Shown here: one piece after another, positions 18,042 through 26,148 of the stretch
How the letters are laid out: every line of letters starts with the position of its first letter
Numbering within the stretch: position 1 is the first letter of the stretch
Program-made: the position numbers and the translations under genes
Notes under the pieces: model-generated
Database searches by the model: none
What the model was told of the DNA's origin: nothing
Seen by the model: the letters and a program-made list of their open reading frames with translations, nothing else
From: Chryseobacterium suipulveris
GTDB taxonomy: Bacteria > Bacteroidota > Bacteroidia > Flavobacteriales > Weeksellaceae
NCBI RefSeq assembly: GCF_022811685.1
Contig: NZ_CP094532.1
Location: 62,001-126,000, forward strand
DNA length: 64,000 bases
Direction of reading: 5' to 3'

Positions 18042-18632
18042 CTAAGTCAATTTTTCTACTCTTGCCAATGGTTTGAAAATATACGCTTTTCCATTGTCGA
18101 GGTTTTTGCAAAGATAATTTATTTTGCGCTTTTCCTTTATGACGAAAGTCTGCTTCCTATAGATAAATCGGTCACCAATTTCCAGGTCATCAACATAAGA
18201 TGTTTCGTCATCCACATTTTCGATATGGAAATATTTCACCAGATCAGGACTTGCCATAAAGTTTGCTTTCGGTGATCTTGAAAATTTTAGGATAATGGGT
18301 CTTAAATCTTCGCTGTAAATGGCTATGCTTTCCAAAAGCATTTCGCGGAAGGTGTGTTTCCACTCTGCACCGTGAGGTGCGATTCTTCTGCCAAAATTTT
18401 CCAATGCGAGAAGATGCGCAAGTTCGTGGGTGAGGACAAAAAAGAAAAGTTGCGGCTGCAAAGTAGCATTAATCGTAATCTTGTGAGATTTGTCGGGCAT
18501 TCTTCGGTAGTCGCCTAATTTGGAATTGCGTTCTCTTGTGATCTTGATGTGGATATAGTGTTCGCCAAACCATTTCCTCAAAAAAGGCAGCGCATTTTCG
18601 GGCAAAAATCTTTCTAACTGTGTAATCGACAT
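18042..18632 (-). CDS. SprT-like zinc metalloprotease-fold protein
   Basis: Protein of 196 residues with the zinc motif HELAHLLALENFG (HExxH, about residues 88-92), preceded by a SprT-type N-terminal segment (MPDKSHKITINATLQPQLF). The third ligand may be the His in PHGAEWKHTF. The C-terminal part (about 130-196) forms a small beta-rich domain. SprT-like proteins are minigluzincins. The bacterial role is poorly known, although the eukaryotic relative Spartan cuts DNA-protein crosslinks. It is the first gene of a unit with the guanylyltransferase. Confidence 0.85.
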   Translation of the reverse strand: MSITQLERFLPENALPFLRKWFGEHYIHIKITRERNSKLGDYRRMPDKSHKITINATLQPQLFFFVLTHELAHLLALENFGRRIAPHGAEWKHTFREMLLESIAIYSEDLRPIILKFSRSPKANFMASPDLVKYFHIENVDDETSYVDDLEIGDRFIYRKQTFVIKEKRKINYLCKNLDNGKAYIFKPLARVEKLT

Positions 18633-18640
18633 ACTTTAAA

Positions 18641-18695
18641 AACTACCCCGTCTTCTGAACTTCGTCCAGAATCCACCCCTTCAGAGAAGGGGAAT
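18641..18695 (-). repeat. dispersed intergenic repeat, copy C
   Basis: On the minus strand it reads ATTCCCCTTCTCTGAAGGGG, TGGATTCTGGACGAAG, then GAAGACGGGGTAGTT. It shares this framework with copies A and B. It fills the gap between the sprT-like gene and the TolC-family gene, followed by GTCGCCACCGC-like flank. Confidence 0.7.
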
Positions 18696-18720
18696 CTGCG
18701 GTGGCGACAGACAAATTCTG

Positions 18721-20070
18721 CTATAAAGATAAGGGAATTCCCGCATAGAAATTCAGCAGCTTCAAGCTGAACAGGTAATTGTATTTTGCCTGTGCAACGG
18801 AACCTTGAGCATTGGCGAAATTATTTCGGGCAATGTTGAGGTCGTAAATCGTGGTTCGTCCCGCCTCATAACTTTTCTCTGCAAAATCCAGGGCGAGCTT
18901 CGAACTTTTTTCGGCTTCTATTGCGGCGAGATATGCTTCGTAATTGCTTTCGGCGTCGAACTGTGCTTTCTGGACATTCTGAAGAACTTCCTGCTTTTGC
19001 TGCAGCAAAGTGGTTTTGGCAATTTCTTCGTTAATTTTTGACTGTTCCACATTGAGCCGCGTAATTCCCTTGTTAAAGATCGGGATGCGTGCCGACAAAC
19101 CTAGTTGTTGCCCGAAATTGTCTTTGTATTGCTTGAAGAAACCGCTTTCCTTGATCGGCTGTCCGTTGATATCAACTCCCGCCGTATTGGTCACCAATGA
19201 GTTGAAGTAGGAAGTTCCGACTCCCGCATTTGCAGAAACTGTTGGCCAAAAAGCAGTTTTGGTGATTTCGGTTTGCGCTTCTGCAGATTTTATTCTGCTT
19301 TCTGCGGCCTTTATTTGAGGTTGGTTTTCGTATGCTTTGTTAATCACATTTTCAGCGGAAACCAAAGGTGCGTCTAAAATATCTTTCAACGGAACATCCT
19401 GAATATCAAAGTTTTTGTAATTTGGAAGTTGAAGAAGCATTGCCAGTGAAAACAGGTTTCGATTGGTGTTGATCTGCGCGGTTTTCAGGTTCTGTTTTTC
19501 TCGGGCTAAAGCGGATTCTGCTTCTGCTAAAATTGTCTTTGCGGTAGTCCCGACTTCGGTGGTGATCTTTGCTCTTTGGTAAAGTTTGTCGGCGTTCTGG
19601 AGTGCGCTTTCAGAAATTTTTTCAATTTCCCGGTTCAGTAAAACGGAGAGGTATTGCTGTGCGATTTGTAGCGAGATATCGTTTTTCACCCGTTCCAAAT
19701 CAAACTGGCTCGCTTCGACGTCGTATTCAGTTTTACGGATGCTTTTCTCAAGCCGACCATTATTATAAACTAAAATGTCGGCTACCACGCTTGAGCTGTT
19801 GGTGAAATTATCGTTTCGGTTGGAGTTTCCGAACACGTCTCTTCCCTGTCCGAAGTTTGCGTTATTGTTGATATTTCCCGAAACCGACGGAAGGTATTCG
19901 CGTTTCGCAATTTTCAGGTTCAAGTCCTGATTTTTTGTCGAAAATTGGTTTTGGATGACCTGCAGATTATTTTCTACCGCGTAATTCACACACTCCTGAA
20001 GCGACCATTTCTTCTGTGAAAATGCGAATGTAGCAATAAAGCTCAGCAATAAAATGGCTTGCTTTTTCAT
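18721..20070 (-). CDS. TolC family outer membrane efflux protein
   Basis: Outer-membrane channel of 449 residues that pairs with an inner-membrane pump and a periplasmic adaptor. It has a signal peptide (MKKQAILLLSFIATFAFSQ) and then two homologous OEP halves with long coiled-coil helices (about 100-240 and 290-440, rich in A-Q-E-K-N). The second half ends LFSLKLLNFYAGIPL, as usual. No RND, ABC or adaptor gene is adjacent, so the pump partner must be encoded elsewhere or shared. Confidence 0.9.
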   Translation of the reverse strand: MKKQAILLLSFIATFAFSQKKWSLQECVNYAVENNLQVIQNQFSTKNQDLNLKIAKREYLPSVSGNINNNANFGQGRDVFGNSNRNDNFTNSSSVVADILVYNNGRLEKSIRKTEYDVEASQFDLERVKNDISLQIAQQYLSVLLNREIEKISESALQNADKLYQRAKITTEVGTTAKTILAEAESALAREKQNLKTAQINTNRNLFSLAMLLQLPNYKNFDIQDVPLKDILDAPLVSAENVINKAYENQPQIKAAESRIKSAEAQTEITKTAFWPTVSANAGVGTSYFNSLVTNTAGVDINGQPIKESGFFKQYKDNFGQQLGLSARIPIFNKGITRLNVEQSKINEEIAKTTLLQQKQEVLQNVQKAQFDAESNYEAYLAAIEAEKSSKLALDFAEKSYEAGRTTIYDLNIARNNFANAQGSVAQAKYNYLFSLKLLNFYAGIPLSL

Positions 20071-20110
20071 TAAGAATTTTAATGAATAAGACGGAATTTT
20101 GTCAAAAATG

Positions 20111-20503
20111 TTACAGCGAGTTTTTCAGTTCGCCAATTCTCGACATGATGGGCATTGAGAAAATACCGCTTTTCTGGAGGTAGGTTTCGTAGAAAGTTTT
20201 GGCTTTCTCGGCAAAATCTCGATTTGGATTTTCTTTATTTTTAAAGTAAAAAAGATGACCTAAAAGTTCAAAATACGGGATGTGATGGGCAGAATCTTTT
20301 TGCTCGACCAGGTTGATAATTTCATCCGAGGATTTTGAACTCAGTTCTTCGAAATTCATTTTAAAGGTATCGTTCATATTGGTCTCGAAGATTCTTTGCT
20401 GCTCTTCGGGAAGTGTTGCTTCATTTTTCCCTAAAAGCAAAGTTGCAAGCATTTCGGAAAACTGTTTTACGATACGGATGATGTAGTCTTTGTCGTGGAT
20501 CAT
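20111..20503 (-). CDS. conserved helical protein of unknown function
   Basis: Cytoplasmic, highly helical protein of 130 residues with no signal peptide. The N-terminus DKDYIIRIVKQFSEMLATLLLGK resembles the start of DUF6483-type proteins, but this is a weak call. Its upstream leader contains a heptamer repeat (AACTTGA, AACCTTA, AACTTGA) ending 12 bp before the ATG. No partner or function can be named. Confidence 0.6.
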   Translation of the reverse strand: MIHDKDYIIRIVKQFSEMLATLLLGKNEATLPEEQQRIFETNMNDTFKMNFEELSSKSSDEIINLVEQKDSAHHIPYFELLGHLFYFKNKENPNRDFAEKAKTFYETYLQKSGIFSMPIMSRIGELKNSL

Positions 20504-20515
20504 TATTTTTTTGTT

Positions 20516-20615
20516 TCAAGTTTAAGGTTTCAAGTTCAGTGCGTGCAGGGTGCAAGGTGCGATTGGTGTAGGTTGCAATGGTTGCAGTGGTTGCAATGGT
20601 TGCAGTGGATGCGGA
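20516..20615 (-). repeat. three short-period degenerate tandem arrays
   Basis: Read on the plus strand: TCAAGTT x3 (period 7, 20516-20536), GGTGC-type x3 (period 7, 20540-20560) and GGTTGCAAT/GGTTGCAGT x4 to 5 (period 9, 20571-20615). The last array is complementary to the period-9 array at 21051-21086, and the two enclose a decayed four-helix-bundle gene. Confidence 0.75.
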
Positions 20616-20634
20616 GTCGTAAAAGATTGTTAGT

Positions 20635-21002
20635 TTATGTTCGCCAGTTGTTTTTAACGTATTCAATAAAGTTGTGGATTTGGACGCTTAGTGAAATGTA
20701 TTTTTCATTCAATTCGTCGAACCTTGCGGTCTCTAAATCAGGATAAACTCGCATAATCTTCTTGATGTGATTAGAAGTTTCGTCGCAACTGGAGTGAGAC
20801 ATCCGGAGAAATCTTAGAAAATCCTGTTTATACATTCTTCTTCCATAACCTTCTATAATATTTGAGTTGACAGAATCAGCGAGCGCCTTAACTGACTTCC
20901 CAATTCGTGAAGCTCATATTTGGGTAAAACAAATGAGATTTGGTGTGCTTCTGCGAACAACTCAAAAGAGACATTATAAATTTCCAGTTTATGATAACTC
21001 AT
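20635..21002 (-). pseudogene. four-helix-bundle (S23-type) protein, frameshifted
   Basis: The gene starts MSYHKLEIYNVSFELF and continues to YELHELGSQLRRS. After a one-base deletion near 20880-20884 it resumes in another frame as SNIIEGYGRRMYKQDFL and runs to the stop at 20635. The joined product matches the small four-helix-bundle proteins related to those in 23S rRNA intervening sequences (motifs E-GSQ-RRS, N-I-EGYGR, DF-RFL). Only the C-terminal 66 residues remain as an open frame. It lies between complementary period-9 repeat arms. Confidence 0.75.
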
Positions 21003-21050
21003 ATTTCAAATCTTTTATCAAAATTATTAGTTCAAATTTTCAACAACGAG

Positions 21051-21086
21051 TTGTAACAATTGCAACTACTGCAACAATTGCAACCA
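21051..21086 (+). repeat. period-9 tandem array, right arm
   Basis: Four units TTGTAACAA, TTGCAACTA, CTGCAACAA, TTGCAACCA. This is the reverse complement of the GGTTGCAAT array at 20571-20615, so the two are inverted arms around the four-helix-bundle pseudogene. It ends 3 bp before the stop of the next gene. Confidence 0.75.
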
Positions 21087-21088
21087 AA

Positions 21089-22492
21089 TTAGGCGAAAAA
21101 CAAATACGCCAAAATCACCGAAGTAATAATTCCCACCAAGTCTGCAAGTAGCATTGCGGTTACGGTATATCGGGTGTTTTTCACAGCGACTGCCCCGAAA
21201 TAAACGGCGATAACGTAGAAAGTAGTGTCAGAACTTCCCTGAAGAACTGCGGCCAATCTTCCCTGGAAACTGTCGGCACCGAAGGTTTGCATCGTATCGA
21301 CCATCATTCCTCTTGCTCCGGAACCTGAAAGTGGCTTGATCAGCGCGGTCGGTAATCCGTCAACAAAACGGGTGTCGAAACCTACAACCGCTGCAACCCA
21401 TTTCATTCCGTCGATGATGACGTCGAAAACTCCCGAAGTTCTCAGCAATGAGATTGCGATCAACATTCCGACAAGATAAGGGATGATTTTCACGCAGGTC
21501 CAGAAACCTTCTTTCGCCCCTTCAATAAAGGCGTCAAAAACATTGATTTTTTTGTAGATCGCTCCCAAAACGATGGCAAAAAAGATGAGAAGAATAATTC
21601 CGTTACTCAGCAATTTACTGAAATCGTCGAGACCTTCTTTCGACAAACTCACCAGATAAACCACGAGCAAACCGATAATCGCAGAAATACCCCCGAGATA
21701 AGCGATCACGACTGGCTGAAACAGGTTGATTTTTTGGTAAAGTGAAACGATAATCATCGCCGCCATCGTCGCTGCAAACGTCGCGATCATACACGGAAGA
21801 AAAATATCGGTTGGTGTTTGCGAACCCATCGAAGCGCGGATCGCAATAATGGAAACGGGAATCAACGTCAATCCACCTGCGTGCAGACACAGAAACATAA
21901 TTTGCGAATTACTTGCGCGGTCTTTGTCTGGATTTAAGGTTTGTAAGCTTTCCATCGCTTTCAGTCCGAAAGGAGTTGCAGCATTGTCGAGCCCCAGTAA
22001 ATTGGCGGAAAAATTCAGGAGCATGTGTCCGAAAGATGGGTGGTTCTTGGGAATTTCAGGAAACAGCTTCGAAAAAAACGGCTGAATCAGTCGCGACAAT
22101 AAATTAATTCCGCCCGCTTTTTCAGCAATTCCCATGAATCCCATGAAGAGCGTCATAATCCCGATCAAGCCAAGACAGATTTTCACCGCGGTTTCCGAAG
22201 TTCCAATCACACCGTCGGTTTCCTGAACTCGGTACACCTTCACCGCAGATCTCGCAGAATCGGTTTTGTAATGAATTCTGTTATCGTCGAAAGTCGGTTT
22301 TACAAGAAGTGCATTTTTGATTTCGGGGTTCAGTTCGGAGATGTTTTTAGTGGCAATCTGTACGGTGTCGCCACTTTTCCCGACGACCATATCGTTGTAG
22401 ATGGCTTTGTAATTATCAGAGAATAAATACTTTACACTTGCTACAATAATTGCGATGATGATGAACGCGCTCCAGATTCTGCTTAAAACCAT
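21089..22492 (-). CDS. SpmA-SpmB fusion, nucleoside recognition (gate) domain membrane protein
   Basis: Inner-membrane protein of 467 residues with about ten hydrophobic segments. The first half (to about 250) matches spore maturation protein A and the second half matches SpmB. Each has a gate-type segment (GLDNAATPFGLKAMESLQ; PLSGSGARGMMVDTM). The two are separate genes in spore formers and are commonly fused in Bacteroidota. Despite the name, it has no role in sporulation here and probably transports a small solute. A periplasmic insert with KNISELNPEIKNALL lies near residues 45-90. Confidence 0.85.
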   Translation of the reverse strand: MVLSRIWSAFIIIAIIVASVKYLFSDNYKAIYNDMVVGKSGDTVQIATKNISELNPEIKNALLVKPTFDDNRIHYKTDSARSAVKVYRVQETDGVIGTSETAVKICLGLIGIMTLFMGFMGIAEKAGGINLLSRLIQPFFSKLFPEIPKNHPSFGHMLLNFSANLLGLDNAATPFGLKAMESLQTLNPDKDRASNSQIMFLCLHAGGLTLIPVSIIAIRASMGSQTPTDIFLPCMIATFAATMAAMIIVSLYQKINLFQPVVIAYLGGISAIIGLLVVYLVSLSKEGLDDFSKLLSNGIILLIFFAIVLGAIYKKINVFDAFIEGAKEGFWTCVKIIPYLVGMLIAISLLRTSGVFDVIIDGMKWVAAVVGFDTRFVDGLPTALIKPLSGSGARGMMVDTMQTFGADSFQGRLAAVLQGSSDTTFYVIAVYFGAVAVKNTRYTVTAMLLADLVGIITSVILAYLFFA

Positions 22493-22613
22493 TGACTAAA
22501 AAAATTTAGTAAATGTAGTAAAAAGTTTGTTTTTTATAGCCGGGCAAAGCATTCAAGATTTCTTTTGGGTAAATGTTTCCTAAAAATCTTCTTTAAAGTT
22601 ATTTGTTATCAGC

Positions 22614-22621
22614 TATTTTTG
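22614..22621 (+). promoter_or_regulatory. -7 promoter element, 4 bp from the start codon
   Basis: TATTTTTG followed by CAAA and then the ATG of the MFS gene. The spacing implies transcription starting at or next to the A of ATG. Confidence 0.55.
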
Positions 22622-22625
22622 CAAA

Positions 22626-23864
22626 ATGTTTTCGCTGGAGCCGATTCAAACTTTAAAGATCAAAGAATTCAGAAATCTGATGACGGGCAGGTTTTTCCTT
22701 GTTTTGTCTTTCAGGATGTTGGCAACTTTGATGGGATGGTGGATTTACCAGCTGACACACGATCCTTTTGCAATTGGATTGATCGGATTGTCGGAAGTGA
22801 TTCCCGCAGTTTCTACCGCGCTTTATGCGGGACACGTGATCGACAATACCGAAAAGAAAAGATTGTTGCTGATCTGTAATTACGCCTACGTTTTTCTGAT
22901 TGGTCTTTTGGCGATTCCTGCATTTTATGGGAATAATTTGCTGCATTTAGACAACCGGCACATTACCTATTTTATTTACGCCATCATCTTTTTCACCGGT
23001 TTTTGTCGCGCTTTTTTAGGGCCAATAATTCCATCGATGATTCCGCGGATTGTGCCCCGCGAAACTTTGCCCAATGCCATTACGCTCAATCAGGCAACTT
23101 TCCTCACCGCTTCGGTTACAGGTCACGCTTTGGGAGGATTTATGATTCACTGGATCGATATTTCGGGGACTGTTCTGGTCGTGGTGGGAATGATGGTTTT
23201 GGCCTCCCTTTTCTTTTGGAATTTAAACCAACACCATTCGGAAAATACGCACAAAGAAGTGAAAGTAATGCAGAGCATGAAAGAGGGAATCAGCTATATT
23301 TACAGGACGAAAGAAATTTTGGGCGCGCTCTGTCTTGATATGTTTGCTGTTCTTTTTGGTGGTGCGGTGGCGATGATCCCGGTTTACGCGACCGATATTC
23401 TGAAGGTCGGTTCCGAAGGTTTCGGTTTGCTGAATGCCGCTTCAGATATTGGCTCTATGTGCATTATCGCGTTCCTCGCATTCGTTCCATTAAGGAAAAA
23501 TCAGGGAAAAATACTGCTGTTTGCGGTTGCGGGATTTGGGTTGTGCATCATCGGTTTCGGGCTTTCAAAACTGTACTGGCTTTCTTTTGGATTATTAATG
23601 TTAAGCGGAATGTTGGATGGGATTTCCGTCGTGATCCGCGGAACCATTGTGCAGTTGAAAACTCCTGAATATATTCGGGGAAGAGTATTGAGCGTGAATT
23701 CCATTTTCATCATGTCGAGCAACGAAATGGGACAGTTTGAAAGTGGTGTCGCTGCAAAACTTCTCGGCGTGGTGCGTTCGGTGGTTTTCGGTGGAACGAT
23801 GACTTTGCTCGTTGCGTTGATTGTAGGAACTACGGTGCCGAAGCTGCGGAAGATGAACTATTAG
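22626..23864 (+). CDS. MFS transporter (EntS-like exporter)
   Basis: Twelve-helix secondary transporter of 412 residues. The loop between helices 2 and 3 has a weak form of the MFS motif (AGHVIDNTEKKRLLL). The arrangement FRNLMTGRFFLVLSFRMLATLMGWW at the start and GPIIPSMIPRIVPRETLPNA in the middle fit the enterobactin-exporter-like MFS group. The substrate is unknown. The gene appears to be expressed from a promoter that leaves no 5' leader. Confidence 0.85.
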   Translation: MFSLEPIQTLKIKEFRNLMTGRFFLVLSFRMLATLMGWWIYQLTHDPFAIGLIGLSEVIPAVSTALYAGHVIDNTEKKRLLLICNYAYVFLIGLLAIPAFYGNNLLHLDNRHITYFIYAIIFFTGFCRAFLGPIIPSMIPRIVPRETLPNAITLNQATFLTASVTGHALGGFMIHWIDISGTVLVVVGMMVLASLFFWNLNQHHSENTHKEVKVMQSMKEGISYIYRTKEILGALCLDMFAVLFGGAVAMIPVYATDILKVGSEGFGLLNAASDIGSMCIIAFLAFVPLRKNQGKILLFAVAGFGLCIIGFGLSKLYWLSFGLLMLSGMLDGISVVIRGTIVQLKTPEYIRGRVLSVNSIFIMSSNEMGQFESGVAAKLLGVVRSVVFGGTMTLLVALIVGTTVPKLRKMNY

Positions 23865-23865
23865 A

Positions 23866-23930
23866 AGTGAATTTCTTCGAGTGAATTTCTTCGAGTGAAT
23901 TTCTTCGAGTGAATTTCTTCGAGTGAATTT
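23866..23930 (+). repeat. 14-bp perfect tandem repeat
   Basis: AGTGAATTTCTTCG repeated four times exactly, then a partial fifth unit ending in a T9 run. It lies 2 bp after the MFS stop codon. Confidence 0.95.
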
Positions 23931-23939
23931 TTTTTTAAG

Positions 23940-23981
23940 AACTTGAAACTTAAAACCTCAAACATAAAACTTCAAACCTCT
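23940..23981 (+). repeat. heptamer leader repeat (x6)
   Basis: Six back-to-back heptamers AACTTGA, AACTTAA, AACCTCA, AACATAA, AACTTCA, AACCTCT end 3 bp before the ATG of the guanidinium exporter gene. The same motif class precedes nadB, nadC and accD. Confidence 0.8.
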
Positions 23982-23984
23982 GCT

Positions 23985-24323
23985 ATGAACTGGATTATCC
24001 TCATTGTTGCCGGACTTTTTGAAACCGGATTTGCTACCTGCCTCGGAAAAGCGCAGGAAACCTCTGGAAAAGAAAGTCTTTTTTGGTGGGCTGGATTTGT
24101 GGTCGCGCTGTTTATCAGTATGTTTCTGATGTATAAGTCGATTTCGTACGGAAGCAATCCGATTCCGATTGGGACTGCTTATGCGGTTTGGACGGGGATT
24201 GGCGCGGTTGGCGGAGTGATGGCGGGAATTTTCTTTTTCAATGAGCCCGTCACTTTCTGGCGGATGTTTTTTGTGTTCACGCTGATTGCTTCTGTGGTGG
24301 GATTGAAGATGGTGTCGAATTAA
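23985..24323 (+). CDS. sugE: SMR family guanidinium exporter (Gdx/SugE)
   Basis: Small multidrug resistance family protein of 112 residues with four membrane helices. The essential Glu lies in the first helix (VAGLFETGFA, Glu13) and the family stretch GTAYAVWTGIGAVGGVMAGI is intact. SugE/Gdx members exchange guanidinium for protons. The start at 23985 gives the normal MNWIIL N-terminus. No guanidine riboswitch is visible upstream; the gap holds only tandem repeats. Before the IS insertion it converged with the toxin gene at 24344. Confidence 0.9.
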   Translation: MNWIILIVAGLFETGFATCLGKAQETSGKESLFWWAGFVVALFISMFLMYKSISYGSNPIPIGTAYAVWTGIGAVGGVMAGIFFFNEPVTFWRMFFVFTLIASVVGLKMVSN

Positions 24324-24465
24324 TTTTAATTGCAAAACTCCTATCACGGAAAGTATTTATAAATATGATTTAATAGTCAAAAATAGTTGGTAAAATTCTT
24401 TGTAATACCGATTATTAGATGCGATTACAAAAGTTTATTGAACTTTGTTTCAATAAATTTTTTTT

Positions 24466-25442
24466 ATGTCTGAAAATTCAAAAAAAATCGTTGTTGGTGT
24501 TGTGGAAGTTTGGATACCATTTCGTGGGGAAAACAGAAAGGCAAGAGGCGGTTCAAGTGTAAGAACTGCGGGATTTACTTTACGCTTGAAAACAAATCCG
24601 TAAGTTTAAAAAATAAAGAGATTTGGTTCAGGAAGTGGATCATAGGTCGACAAACTTACGAGCAGATTTCAATTGAATCCGGATATTCGATCAGTACGCT
24701 CCAACGATATTTTAACCTTATGCTGGCAAAGGCTCCACAGCTGAGTTACAGTCAGAACAAGGAAGTCTATCTTTTGATTGACGCCACATATTTTTCCAAT
24801 GAAATCTGTCTTGTCGTTTTTAGGGACGATGTCTTCAAACAAACCCAGCTTTACAGAATAACCGATGGCGAACACTTTGAAGAACTTAGGGAAGATCTTC
24901 AAAATATTCTTGATTTGGGTGTAAAAATTGGTGGGATTACGTGCGACGGAGATAAATCCCTGATTAAGGCTATTAGAAAGGTATGCCCGAAAGTTCCGAT
25001 GCAGAGATGCCTGGTGCATATCCAGAGAATGTGCAAGATATGGCTTTCCGCACATCCTAAAACAAGAGCAGGTTTCGAACTTAGAGAGATCGCGTGTAAA
25101 CTTCACTTTATCGACTGCGAGTCAAAAAAGCAATATTGGATACGGGAGCTTGTGGATTGGTTCGAGCAGCACAAAGAGTTTATCAATGAAAAATCTTACA
25201 ATGAGGAAACAGGAAGGTATTGGTATACTCACAAGATGGTGAGGCGAAGTTTTTCAGTGATCAAAAAGGCGCTTCCAAATATGTTCACCTTTCTACAGAA
25301 TCCTAAGATACCGAAAACCACCAATGGTCTGGAATCCTTCTTCGGACATCTGAAAGGCAATCTGAATATTCATAGAGGACTTACTAAAAGTAGGCGCAAA
25401 AAATTCATTCAATGGTATCTTTTCTATAAAAACCAGAAGTGA
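24466..25442 (+). CDS. IS transposase, zinc-binding IS256/MULE-like variant, frameshifted start
   Basis: Second copy of the transposase, with about one amino acid difference (Ser for Leu in ESGYSISTL). The ATG at 24466 and the main frame (TTG at 24510 onward) are joined by a -1 shift on the A8 run 24480-24487, context TCA AAA AAA ATC. The shift restores the CWCCG half of the CWCCG/CKNCG zinc ribbon. The short flank before the run differs between copies (GAAAATTC here, GAAAAATC in copy 1) while A8 is kept. The catalytic Asp, Asp and Glu are all present, so it should be active. Confidence 0.85.
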
Positions 25443-25483
25443 TGAAAGGTTTTTTAGCCATTTGGCTGTTCCGATAATTTATT

Positions 25484-25569
25484 AAAAAGGATGGTCGAAA
25501 CCATCCCTCTAAACTATCGTTTACAGCGTCAGTTGTATTGCTGGCGAGTTGCACCTCTGCATGGCTCGC
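25484..25569 (-). ncRNA. candidate structured RNA in IS copy 2
   Basis: Same four-hairpin block as 10243-10328, here on the minus strand, again antisense to the transposase and ending with a UUCG-loop stem and five T. If transcribed, it would end shortly before the transposase stop codon. Confidence 0.45.
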
Positions 25570-25644
25570 TTCCTCTTCCAACCAACAGCCGAATATTACA
25601 AATTATTTTTTAAAAAAACACCAACTATTTTTGACCACATTACC

Positions 25645-25898
25645 ATAAATATCCTTTCGGTGTAAAATCCGCGCAAATTCAATCGTATTATTTTCTATGA
25701 AGTCTCCAATTCTGTAATCGCCGAGTTTAATTCTGTAAGCGAATTTGAAGTTTCTTATTTTTTCAGATTTTTGATTTCTGTATAATTGTTGCAGTTTTCT
25801 ACAAAATCGATGCAATCTTTCAAAGACAATTTTACAGAATCATCTAATTTGATTTTTAATAAATCTTTTTCAAACGATTTAAGGAAAATGGTTTTCAT
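25645..25898 (-). pseudogene. RelE/ParE-like toxin, frameshifted and split by the IS
   Basis: Begins MKTIFLKSFEKDLLKIKLDD at 25898, overlapping the antitoxin stop by 4 bp (ATGA). A missing base in the A6 run (25758-25763 on this strand) stops the frame after IKNLKK. The next frame continues RNFKFAYRIKLGDYRIGDF and ILHRKDIY, the RelE-family end. IS copy 2 then interrupts it. The lost tail KYFP and stop lie at 24344-24358 on the far side. Two independent lesions make this toxin dead. Confidence 0.85.
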
Positions 25899-26089
25899 TC
25901 CAGGATATTCAGTATTTGCTCTTTGGAAACGGTTTTTGTTCGATCAATACCTTTCATTAGTTTTGTAAATGCGAGGTTTTCCTTTTCATCATCTGTAAGG
26001 ACTTTGAAGCGAAGTTTAAGTTTTTCGAATAAACTTTTCAAGAGTTTTAAATCTTCTTTATTTTCTGTTTGTACTATAATTGTTTCCAT
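25895..26089 (-). CDS. antitoxin of a RelE-like module
   Basis: Small protein of 64 residues, METIIVQTENKEDLKLLKSLF and onward, with a C-terminal acidic/helical tail (DRTKTVSKEQILNILE). It matches the short antitoxins paired with RelE/ParE toxins in Bacteroidota. Its stop overlaps the toxin start. It appears intact although its toxin is broken. DNA binding is presumed but no known fold can be assigned by eye. Confidence 0.7.
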   Translation of the reverse strand: METIIVQTENKEDLKLLKSLFEKLKLRFKVLTDDEKENLAFTKLMKGIDRTKTVSKEQILNILE

Positions 26090-26148
26090 ACTTTATCTTA
26101 AAAAAAATCTTGTTGAAAGTTACAATTTTATATTGAATGGGATATGAA

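Larger units (their letters stand above)
24367..25644 (+). mobile_element. insertion sequence, copy 2 (IS256/MULE-like, 1278 bp)
   Basis: Same element as 10168-11445 in the opposite orientation, same length and near-identical sequence. The perfect 8-bp target duplication ATAAATAT is at 24359-24366 and 25645-25652. The insertion split the last codons of a RelE-like toxin gene: joining the flanks across one ATAAATAT restores HRKDIYKYFP and a stop. Each copy has its own matched duplication, so the two inserted independently and no inversion has occurred between them. Confidence 0.95.

Noticed and set aside
23866-23984. Guanidine riboswitch before the sugE gene
   Set aside because: The gap holds only the 14-bp repeat and the heptamers. 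No conserved riboswitch core was seen.
10168-25644. Composite transposon formed by the two inverted IS copies about 13 kb apart
   Set aside because: Each copy has its own matched 8-bp target duplication (AAAACAAA and ATAAATAT), so they inserted separately. The genes between are ordinary core genes.
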